A DNA stretch of 16,101 nt from the NCBI GenBank assembly GCA_030674155.1, contig JASPKP010005288.1:1-16101 (forward strand). The letters are read 5' to 3'. Below the pieces are notes generated by a model. It saw only the letters and a list, made by a program, of their open reading frames with translations, did no database searches and was not told the origin of the DNA. This document shows positions 8,801 to 16,101 of this stretch, piece after piece (position 1 is the first letter of the stretch; each line of letters starts with the position of its first letter). This DNA comes from Stramonita haemastoma (Eukaryota; Mollusca; Gastropoda; Neogastropoda; Muricidae). The position numbers were made by a program, and so were the translations under genes.

Positions 8801-9100
8801 AGGGGGATTTTTTTTCTAAATTTAACACGGGGCCGACTCCACTCCCCCCAAAAAGTCCTTCGTAAATAAAAACCGAGATAAGTAGCGAACCCACATAAAA
8901 CTTTGCGCACACGTTTAAATCTTTTTTCCCCATTCGAAAGAGAAGCCATTTTCCCATGAAAACGGATACAAAATGGCAAAGCGCATACACCGGGGGGAAT
9001 GATGTAAAAATGGGTTTTTCCCTTTATCCTCAAATAAAAAATAAATAAAAAAAGAAAAGTACTTTTCACACCCAAAACCCCTGCAGTAGACACTATTCAT
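8682..9100 (-). other. Open, normal-complexity island, function unknown
   Basis: Two overlapping minus-strand frames of 102 codons each remain open here, in DNA that is less AT-rich than its flanks. Their translations show no signal peptide, domain or conserved motif that I recognise, and the lower end overlaps the possible repeat at 8617-8800. Open length of this size is expected by chance in balanced DNA. It is recorded because the complexity change is real, not as a gene call. Confidence 0.15.
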
Positions 9101-9684
9101 ACATCACAGAAAACACCCCTTACAATTCAGGGACTGAAAAAACGATCCCTTGGGAAAATATCAAAGAAACGCACCACTTTCCTGACTTGATTTGCAAAAG
9201 GGGTGTGAAAGGGATGTTTTCTTAAAGTAACTTAAAAAAAATTAAGGTCAACTACAGAACCTCAACCCAAAGTTTTGTAGAGAAAGGGCAAAAACTTTAA
9301 ATAAAAGTTTTTTGGATTTTTATGTAAACTAGCTGTATTGAAAAGAATATTAAAAACCCCAAATGTTCCCAAAAGGGGTTCCAAATGTTTTTTCTTATAT
9401 ATGAAATCAACGTAGGCATTGTACCTGGCCCAGTTAAATTTAAAACTAGTGCTTATAAAGTTTGTATAAAAATTGAAAATTGAATTGTCCAAATTTTCAA
9501 AAAAATTTTAGTTTTGTAAATATTGATACCTCATCCGAAAATCGTAGTGCTATTTTATCAAATAACATATGAATAGTGGACGAACATGCCACATCCTAAA
9601 CAGAAGCTTTTTTTTCTAAAACAAGTATCCAAAATTTACAACCTTACCTAGAAAATAGCACCCTTTTGTGTAAGAAAAAAGATT
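9101..9684. other. AT-rich spacer, no gene
   Basis: AT-rich sequence with short A/T runs. A 76-codon minus-strand frame at 9262-9492 is rich in Phe, Asn and Lys, as AT-rich DNA would give, with no motif. Nothing else was seen. Confidence 0.55.
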
Positions 9685-10053
9685 TTAGATAAAGCTTGTG
9701 ATAGGAGGTGAAATAGACTTTAAGTCTTTGCCCCAAGTTGAAAGACCCTTTTGACCCCATTGAAAAGACTTCCCCCTCTTCACCTCATCACAAGAAAACC
9801 TCCTACCTTTAGCACCTTTGACCCAATAACTTGCCTTTGGCGCAGCCCCCTCTTTCAACACACCCAACTCCCCAGGCAAACATCAGCATGTTGTGCTATT
9901 TTAATTACCCATCACCAGGAAACTACGCACTCAGATGAAGTGTGTTTTGATCAATGGTATCTTCCACATCTCCCCCCCTGTACAAACACATCGCCTGTCA
10001 TGAATAAGGGAAAATATCAGGAATACCAAAGTACCCCCGCATCATCGTGTTAA
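9685..10053. other. Normal-complexity island, open on both strands
   Basis: About 370 bases with more balanced composition than the flanks. The plus strand has a 100-codon frame at 9751-10053 and the minus strand a 64-codon frame at 9685-9879. Neither has a recognisable domain. If either is a relic of coding DNA or of a transposon, the sequence alone does not show it. Confidence 0.15.
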
Positions 10054-10652
10054 AGGGGTATTAAAATGTTTTTGACATGACCTCACTGAAAGATTTCAGC
10101 ACAAATTTTGATTCAAGTTAAAAAAGGGATAGGAGAAATGTGTAACTAAAAAAAAAGCCCCCAAGGAAAGTTTTTAAAAAGCCTTCAAAACAAAAGCTTT
10201 TAAAGTGTTTTACCTTTTTCAAAGTTTCAGAAAACTGATAGTTTAAAAGTTAGCATGCATCCAAACTGTTTATAGAAATTTTAAAATTAGCACAATTACT
10301 TTTCAGCAATAATCAAATGGGAGACACATCTCTAGTCCTTTCCCCTTTTTATGTTTTTTTAGCATTAAAAAATTAAAATACACAAAGCTCATTTCTAAAG
10401 CAAAAAGGTGTTTAGGTAAGCTCCATTTTTTGTGAAGAAAAGAAAAGAAAGCTTTTTCCAAGTAGAAATAGCAATTTTGTAACATACCCCCATCCTCCCC
10501 CCCAAAAAAAAAAAAAAAAAGAAAAGAAAAAAAAAAGCCTTAGAAGAAAAACATGACTGTTGGCCTCTGATCGACTTTAAGAATTAAAAATTATCGCAAC
10601 CTCCGCTTTATCGCTCTTTACTTCCTTTGGCATTTTTACCTCTCCAAAAGAA
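10054..10652. other. AT-rich spacer with A18 run, no gene
   Basis: AT-rich sequence. A C run followed by an A run of 17-18 and further A/G runs occupies about 10497-10536. No open frame with a recognisable product was seen. Confidence 0.55.
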
Positions 10653-10790
10653 CCTTTTCCCCGCACCTCACTATCCCTGTATTTTTTAGCAACCCCCTTT
10701 CTTCAAAAACCCCAACTGCAAAAAAAACAGTTACTGCCTGGTTTCGTGATTGGCAGTATCTCTACCGGGTATTGGGCTCAAAAAAAGAGT
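10653..10790. repeat. Possible diverged repeat, partner at 8617-8800
   Basis: Carries the same three ordered blocks described for 8617-8800. It also has an extra 22 bases (10741-10762) between the GTTACTGCCT and TACCGGG blocks. The match is by eye and short, and chance similarity in AT-rich DNA cannot be excluded. Confidence 0.2.
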
Positions 10791-11389
10791 GCAATTTTTG
10801 GTATAAATCACAGATGCCCCCACACTCAAGACAGTACCAATCCCCAAACCTCCGGGGAATTTTACATCAGTGAACGAGGGGCACAAACCCACACAGATAT
10901 CCTTTGAGAGGCTGCTCTCTTCTTTTTGACTTGCTGAGCTCAAACCGCAAAAACAGCAGCCAAGCCAAATTTAAACAACATTTCAGAAAAATTTTAAATG
11001 GGGTTAAAAAGTACACGTTTTTAGAAATCGGATTGTTTTTCCCTTGGGAAAAACTCAAAAACTTCAAAGAGAATAACGTGTACAAAATTGCTTTTGAAAC
11101 AAATGAGAGTGAATATTAGTCTTTCTATTTTTTTTTTAAAACAAAAGGTTAAATACCTTAAAAACCGTTTCTAAAAGCCAAAAAGGGTCTTTCTAAACAT
11201 CCGTTGTAAAAATTTCCGGGTAAAAAGAAAACGAAAATCCCGAAGAGAAACAACAGTAATTTTTGTTTCTTTGACGCCCGAAAGGGGAAAAAAAAAAAAG
11301 ACCATTTTAGCCCCTTTTATCCCCGTGAAGGAGGGGTTTTATCACATTGAAGTGCTATCACAACTTTATACTTTTTTCCCCTTCACGTT
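10791..11389. other. Spacer with short open frames, no gene recognised
   Basis: Contains overlapping frames of about 70 codons on both strands around 10730-11119, none with a recognisable motif. The rest is AT-rich with short A and T runs. Confidence 0.5.
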
Positions 11390-11449
11390 CTTTGCCCCAG
11401 ACACCCTAGCATAGAACCAGACCCGACAGTTTGGCGAATGTCTTTATAC

Positions 11450-11678
11450 CTTGCCTGCAAAAAGCCCACCTCATCAGATGCAGACTGCTGGGCAAATACA
11501 AAGCAGTTTTGGTGATTTTCCCCCTGTCCAATTTCCAGGGACTGCAGCCAGGGGGAGTGGTTGATCAAAGGGATCTGTCAGGAGCCTGCTCCTTGCACTT
11601 TAAAAATATGGGGCATCAGGCCCTCAGGGAAAAAGATGGCTTGATCATCCCCATACATCATCTTGGGGTGCTGCGCTA
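11450..11678 (-). pseudogene. Candidate broken coding exon, family unknown
   Basis: The stretch 11390-11685 is the least repetitive and most GC-balanced part of the window. Read on the minus strand from a good acceptor context (TTTTTGTTTAG, AG at 11680-11679) to a donor-like AAG followed by GTATAA (GT at 11449-11448), it gives a 229-base candidate exon. One frame is open apart from a single TGA at 11580-11578, and includes pieces such as MMYGDDQAIFFPEGLMPHIF and FAQQSASDEVGFLQAR. I do not recognise the family. A competing plus-strand frame at 11410-11682 is open for about 90 codons with no stop, so the coding strand, and whether it codes at all, is unresolved. The TGA could be a real disabling change, a sequencing error, or a sign that this frame is the wrong one. 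Confidence 0.25.
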
Positions 11679-11756
11679 CTAAACAAAAATGACTTGAAAA
11701 AGGATTTGATAAAATTGTATGAATTTTGATAGAATTAAAATATTAAATTTAAAGTC

Positions 11757-11892
11757 CACACACCAACACACACACACACACCCCCACACACACACACACA
11801 CACACACACACCACACACACACTCCCCCACCTCCGCGTGCACTCACCGCGAATGCTGCGCAAACACACACCGAACGCGTGCGCGCACACACA
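11757..11892. repeat. (CA)n microsatellite with CG-rich right part
   Basis: CA repeat, purest at 11768-11821, followed by C-rich and alternating GC pieces (GTGCACTCACCGCGAATG, then AACGCGTGCGCGCACACACA at 11873-11892). It is not followed by the dispersed module. Confidence 0.9.
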
Positions 11893-12527
11893 ACTTTTTC
11901 AAACCAAAAAAATAAAACCCCAACAAAAATTTCAACAAAAAAAACTTTTAAAAAAACCCAACTATTGTTATTTTGGGAGGAAGAACTTTTTCAAAACCAC
12001 GTTTTTTTTTCTTGTAGCACCCACAATAAAATTGTCTTTGCTCATTCACCTTATTTTTTTCTTTTTTTTTGGATCGTGCACGTTTGTTTTGCTTTGTTTC
12101 TGATTTTTTTCCCGGTTTAAAGGTTCGTTTTTTGTGATGGTGGTTTTTTTTTTTTAAATTTTAGTTTTCTTTTTTATTTTGACTAAGGGGTTATTTTTAT
12201 CGTTATCTTTTTTCTGATCACAGGTAATTTTGGTTTTTTTCTTTCATGTTTTTTTTGATACTGATTGCTTCTTTATTTTATGTTTTCATATTTTTCCTTC
12301 ATCAACGACTGTGGGGATTTTTTTCCCTTTTTGTTTTTTTGTTGGATAGTGATTCCTTATTTGATACTGTGGCCGTGTTTTCTTTTTTTTGCTTCGTTAA
12401 TCATCGAAAACACATTTTTGAATGCAATTGGGAGTTAACTTATAGCGGCGCATATTATTGTTTATCTTAGGGTACAAAACAAAACAGAGAAGGCTTTTTA
12501 AAGAAAAATAGGTGGGGGTTTCTGCTC
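11893..12527. other. A-rich then T-rich spacer, no gene
   Basis: A/C-rich to about 11960, then strongly T-rich from about 12000 to 12400 with many T runs. Plus-strand frames give Phe/Leu-rich strings expected of T-rich DNA. These could be mistaken for membrane segments but have no other support. Confidence 0.6.
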
Positions 12528-12544
12528 AGAGGTGATTCACCTCT
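12528..12544. repeat. Perfect 17-base palindrome
   Basis: AGAGGTGATTCACCTCT is an exact inverted repeat with 8-base arms (12528-12535 and 12537-12544) around a single T. It resembles a dimeric protein-binding half-site layout in form only; no gene or promoter lies nearby to give it a role. A palindrome of this length by chance is uncommon, though not impossible over 16 kb. Confidence 0.5.
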
Positions 12545-13110
12545 CTGGGAAAGGAACCGAATTTCATACAGAACATCTGTTGACTGAACGAATTTATAAT
12601 ACAAAACAAAGCACAAACAATCTTTATTTTTTTTTTTTTGTTCTTTTATTTTTTTTATATTGAGGATATGGAAAAGCATCGTGGCCTTTCTTACACACAT
12701 TCCCATACTTTTTGTATAAGCTCACCTTACAAGTCTTTACATGAATTTTGTGGGCCATTTGATACGGTACAGAATTTTAAAAAAATACAAAAACAGCATT
12801 CCCCGTATTTTGGGTTATTTTGTTTTTGCTGCAACTAAATTTAACTTACAAGTGTGCAAGGTGCCCAAACTTGCGAAAAATTTGAGCAAAAAAGATGACA
12901 TAGCAAAAAAGTTTAAAGAAAAACACATAAAAAAGGAACAAATAACACCACACAAACAAACACCAGACAAACCATAAAACAAACCAACACTGCCTTCGCG
13001 ACTGTTGTGAGTCAAAGAAACAATTGGGGTTTGGGCATGTATGTTCATCAGATGCCCGAGAATGCTGCTACTCCACTGTAAAAAAGGGGGGGGAAACTAA
13101 AACACATTGC
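12545..13110. other. Spacer, no gene recognised
   Basis: T-rich around 12624-12658, then A-rich to about 12980, then a balanced stretch at about 12985-13085. Short frames of 66-79 codons on both strands have no recognisable motif. Confidence 0.5.
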
Positions 13111-13114
13111 CCAG

Positions 13115-13210
13115 GGTATGTGTGTGGTGTGGTGTGTTGTGTGTGTGTGTGTGGTTGTGTGTGTGTGTGTGTATGTGTGTTGTGTCTGTGTGTCTGGTTC
13201 TGTGTCTTTT
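13115..13210. repeat. (GT)n microsatellite
   Basis: GT array with TTG, CTG and ATG interruptions, grading into TGTC-rich T/G sequence up to about 13260. A 139-codon plus-strand frame that covers it is mostly Cys-Val repeat and is not a gene. Confidence 0.9.
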
Positions 13211-13331
13211 GGGGTTTTGGTCTTGTGTTGTCTTGTTTTGTCTGTGTTCGGTTCTTTTTCTTTAGATTTTACGTCTTTTCACATTATGATATTAACGTGT
13301 TCTGTGTTTGTGTCTGTCTGTGTATGTGCAA

Positions 13332-13347
13332 GCGCGCACGCGCGCGC
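13332..13347. repeat. Alternating GC run, Z-DNA-prone
   Basis: Sixteen bases of strictly alternating purine and pyrimidine, GCGCGCACGCGCGCGC, inside TG-rich sequence. Alternating CG/CA DNA is the classic Z-DNA-forming sequence type. It also holds seven CpG steps in an otherwise CpG-poor area. Confidence 0.7.
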
Positions 13348-13378
13348 TGTGTGAATGTAAAGGGTGGTGTGTGGGATG

Positions 13379-13411
13379 CATGTATGCACATGGCTCTGAT
13401 ATGCATACATG
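13379..13411. repeat. Inverted repeat, 10-base perfect stem
   Basis: CATGTATGCA at 13379-13388 is the exact reverse complement of TGCATACATG at 13402-13411, with a 13-base loop. The sequence is made of TGCA/TATG-like steps, so it may be decayed simple repeat and not a functional hairpin. Confidence 0.6.
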
Positions 13412-13837
13412 TGCAAAGTATGTGTAGGCATGTGTATTTTTAGCACTTGCATGTAAAAATTTTAAATAACAACAAATTATGGAAACATGTATTCATAATT
13501 CATCATGTGTTGGTTGTAAAGAGTGTTCAAAGAAACTTTAATGGTTTGCCCTCTTTTTTGGACAAAGTTAAATGAACAGAATACCTTTTTTCCTTCCTGA
13601 TTTACACACTTCATTGTTTGTTCTTTTGTTTTCTTTTTAAAATACTTCAAGTTAACTCTTTCTTTTGCTTTCACACAAAACAAAACTTCTTTTCTGTGAC
13701 AGACTTTTTGCTCCCTTTTGGGTTTACGCAAATGCACCCCCACCCACACACAACAGGGTGGGAAAAGATGAAAATTACAAAAACTGCGTAACAGGAATTG
13801 GGGAGAAAAAAGCACATGGGTGTTTATTTTCCTTATC
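13412..13837. other. Spacer, no gene recognised
   Basis: AT-rich, T-leaning sequence. A 151-codon minus-strand frame at 13477-13932 begins in the CA array, where it reads Cys-Val repeat, and continues through this spacer with no recognisable domain, so it is not called. Confidence 0.5.
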
Positions 13838-14036
13838 CTCAAAATAAAATAATAAATAAATAAACAAACACACTCACATACACACACACAACACACACAA
13901 ATACAAACACAACCCGCCCCCCACGCACACACGCACCCTCTCTCTCAAACACACACCCCACACACACACACACCAACCACACCACACACACAAAAAACCC
14001 ACACCACACAACACACACACACACACCACACACAAA
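13838..14036. repeat. Compound (AATA)n-(CA)n microsatellite
   Basis: A short AATA/AAAT array (13840-13864) passes without a gap into about 170 bases of CA repeat with TCTC, AAAA and CCAC interruptions. No module follows it; the next sequence is AATTTACGCTATTAGGAAGG. Confidence 0.9.
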
Positions 14037-14137
14037 ATTTACGCTATTAGGAAGGAAGTTTATCAAGGTTGTGTAAACTTAATTTTTTAAACCCAAAATA
14101 AATACCATTTTACTGGCTTGACTTCACAACAAAAAAA

Positions 14138-14232
14138 CAGACACAGACACAAGACACAACACACAGACGCACACACACACACCACACACACACACCCCCC
14201 ACACACACACCACACACACACACACACACCCC
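14138..14232. repeat. (CA)n microsatellite, impure
   Basis: Starts with CAGACA steps, then CA with CCCCCC and CCAC interruptions, ending in CCCCACTCCCC. No module follows it. Confidence 0.9.
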
Positions 14233-14627
14233 ACTCCCCTTCAATCTTATATTTATCTTTTATCTACCCTCACCCACCCATCCCTGTTTTTTTTTATTCC
14301 CTGATCTTTTCCCTTTTGGGGAAGCCAGGTACGGGCTTGCTTGAATCGAAATCCTATCCCCTAAAAACATAAGGGGGCATGCAAAAAAAGACAGATAGAT
14401 CTCCCTTTGCTGTGCCAAAACAGAACTTTGTCAAAAACACCTGACCAGGCAGGTGTGAAGGGGGGGGGGCTCCAAATGCCAACACCCATGGGCCCCTGAA
14501 ACAGGAACATCCACGCGCATGCCCCCCACGCGTACGTGCATTGCAGAGCGTGGGGGAGATTTGCCCCACCGTGCAGATTTCACAAACTGTAACACCTTTC
14601 AACTTTCTGTAAGGGAAGGATTGAAGA
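14233..14627. other. Balanced island with two strong hairpins, no gene
   Basis: After a T run near 14287, the stretch 14320-14620 has normal complexity and higher GC. It contains ACACCTG/CAGGTGT (14437-14443 and 14450-14456, 6-base loop) and CCCCCACGC/GCGTGGGGG (14523-14531 and 14548-14556, 16-base loop). The 122-codon minus-strand frame across this island runs on into the GA array and shows no recognisable domain. The island could be a fragment of an uncharacterised repeat. Confidence 0.4.
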
Positions 14628-14655
14628 AGGAGAGAGAGAGAGAAGAGGGAGAAGA

Positions 14656-14688
<33 letters not shown>

Positions 14689-14697
14689 AGAGAGAAA
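14628..14697. repeat. (GA)n microsatellite
   Basis: About 70 bases of GA repeat with a few AA and GG interruptions, purest at its right end. It is one of two GA arrays within 250 bases. Confidence 0.9.
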
Positions 14698-14865
14698 CAG
14701 GCACCAAAGGAGAAGGTAACACGGGTTAATCTTTTTTGGGGTTGGAAACATGCTATAGGCCTTTTGTGGTTTCACCCTACTCTTTGCAAAAATCAGATGG
14801 TTAAAACAAAAATGTTTCCTTTTTTTTCCCCCCCGGGTGTTCTGACCTAGAAAAATTTAAGGTAA

Positions 14866-14877
14866 AGAGGAAGAGAG

Positions 14878-14921
<44 letters not shown>

Positions 14922-15040
14922 AGAAAGAGAGGAAGAGACAGAGACAGAGACAGAGAGACAGAGAGCAGAGACAGAGGAGACAAGACAGACGAGACAGAAC
15001 AGAGAACAAACAGGACAGAAGACGGGGGACAGAGAAGAAC
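14866..15040. repeat. (GA)n/(GACA)n compound array
   Basis: GA repeat at 14873-14935 followed by GACA/CAGA steps to about 15040, in the same order as in the array at 1577-1960. Frames across it code for Ser-Leu repeats on the minus strand and are not genes. The 168 bases between this array and the previous one hold a C run (14828-14835) and no gene. Confidence 0.9.
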
Positions 15041-15544
15041 TAGACACAGCCTTTTTTTTGATCGCATCAACATTTTACGCCCCTAACCAAAGGGGGAATA
15101 CGAACTAGTTAAAACAATATCAGAAAAGGACAAAGAAAAAATCAAGAACAATTATTTCAGGACTAAAATTATATCTATAAACATAACATGTAACTGCATG
15201 GGTTTTCATCCCGTACATGGTGTTCCCCACATGCAGGTAATTTAAAAAGATAAAATGGGATAAAAGTATAAAACAGAAAATTCTTTTTCCACTACCCAGA
15301 AAAACCCGGGATAAGATTATAAATCAATGACCCTGAGTGGACACATTAGAACCTTTAAATGCACAATTCTAAAACCTGTTATACCTTTAAAAGCATAGGG
15401 GGATTTGTTTCCGGGAAACCAAATTTAAACAATTTACAAAACTGCAAGCATAGGGGGAAAATAAAAAAACAAACTCCACAAACAAATTTAAACTTTTTCA
15501 ATTTTTCTCAACATACAATAATTATAAGCAATTTTAAAATCATA
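15041..15544. other. AT-rich spacer, no gene
   Basis: AT-rich sequence with a weak inverted repeat, CTGCATG at 15194-15200 with CATGCAG at 15230-15236. The first half of the 173-codon plus-strand frame at 15359-15880 lies here and is Asn/Lys/Phe-rich, as expected of AT-rich DNA. Confidence 0.55.
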
Positions 15545-15671
15545 TCCCCACCCCCCACCATACGTACCTTCCAATCTCTTTTCCCCTCTACCACCCCCCC
15601 TCCCTTTCCCCCACCCCCAAAAAACATCTCCCTCCCTCCCCTTCCTCCACACAATCATTTCTCCCAAAATT
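15545..15671. repeat. Pyrimidine-rich C/T tract
   Basis: About 125 bases that are mostly C and T, with CCTCCCTCC-type steps and some CA. It occupies the place that a CA array holds upstream of copies 1 to 4, and may be a decayed or misread array. Confidence 0.7.
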
Positions 15672-15830
15672 GCCCCCCCAAAAACAATCTTTCTCTTTTA
15701 CACTCGTCAGTCAGTCGTTACAGACATGGGCACTTTATCCGTTCTGTGCAGACCAACAGACACAAATTTTTTGGGGGTGATCAATACAACTCTGGGAACT
15801 GTTGCCACCCCCCAGGGAACTACCACTGCC
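15672..15830 (+). repeat. Dispersed CA-linked module, copy 5 (diverged)
   Basis: The most diverged copy: AAAACAATCTTTCTCTTTTA, CACTCGTCAGTCAGTCGTTA, ATGGGCACTTTATCCGTTCT, AACAGACACAAATTTTTTGG, GGGGGTGATCAATACAACTC and TCTGGGAACTG. It keeps the order and spacing of all main blocks and the same orientation as the other four. The right end fades near CCCAGGGAACTACC. Confidence 0.75.
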
Positions 15831-16101
15831 AATGGTGCACAACCGATGTTGACTTAATATGCCTTCCACCTACCAGTTAATATCCCAAGGGCCAAAATTT
15901 TTCCCCTTTGAAAGGGTAAAGAAAAGAACAGAAACGTTCATTTATGAAAAAAAATTTAGTGTTCTAACAGCATGTCAAATAAAAAATTGCTTTGAATAAA
16001 ATGAGATGAAAAGGTTAACAAAATATCATAATCGACTAGAATTGGTGGTTCTAAGAATATTTCGAAAAAACTTATAATGGATTTTAAGTTAGAGGTAAAG
16101 G
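15831..16101. other. AT-rich right end, no gene
   Basis: AT-rich sequence without recognisable repeat or open frame of interest. It continues past the window edge. Confidence 0.55.

Noticed and set aside
12000..12470. Phe/Leu-rich plus-strand frames resembling membrane segments
   Set aside because: T-rich DNA gives Phe and Leu strings automatically. No other feature supports a membrane protein.
15359..15880. 173-codon plus-strand frame
   Set aside because: It spans AT-rich spacer, the pyrimidine-rich tract (giving Pro-rich text) and module copy 5. A single protein across three unrelated sequence types is not credible.

Overview
The window looks like non-coding nuclear DNA from an animal. 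It is AT-rich and dominated by (CA)n/(GT)n and (GA)n microsatellites, long A/T runs and one dispersed repeat. It has no prokaryotic gene density, no operon-like spacing and no reading frame with a recognisable domain. The mix of long impure CA and GA arrays with a short CA-linked dispersed repeat would fit a mollusc or another lophotrochozoan, but that is an impression, not an identification. Base quality also looks uneven: many homopolymers and array interruptions resemble long-read consensus error.

Layout. 1-1480: C-rich start, a CA array, copy 1 of the dispersed repeat, a 27-base T run, then a purine-rich tract. 1479-1960: a GT array that passes into a GA/GACA array. About 1961-4495: a zone in which most bases sit in runs of two or more, including a 300-base A/C block. 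4930-7240: the core of the repeat story, with three further copies of the same roughly 200-base module, each just downstream of a CA array (at 5258, 5967 and 7015), plus one CA array with no module. 7640-7770: a GT array ending in a 21-base CpG-dense patch. 7770-11390: AT-rich DNA with a few islands of normal complexity, near 8617-9100, 9685-10060 and 10650-10950. 11390-11690: the most coding-like stretch of the window. 11757-14240: CA and GT arrays, a Z-DNA-prone GC run and several short inverted repeats. 14330-15040: a hairpin-bearing island between CA and GA arrays. 15545-15830: a pyrimidine-rich tract followed by the fifth copy of the module.

The most interesting element is the module. 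Five copies, all in the same orientation, share blocks such as AACTCTGTGAGCTGTGTTA. Four follow a CA array directly and the fifth follows a pyrimidine-rich tract. This looks like a short non-autonomous mobile element or a microsatellite-linked repeat family; its class is not settled by the sequence. I found no confident protein-coding gene, tRNA, rRNA or CRISPR array, and no genes that can be said to work together.
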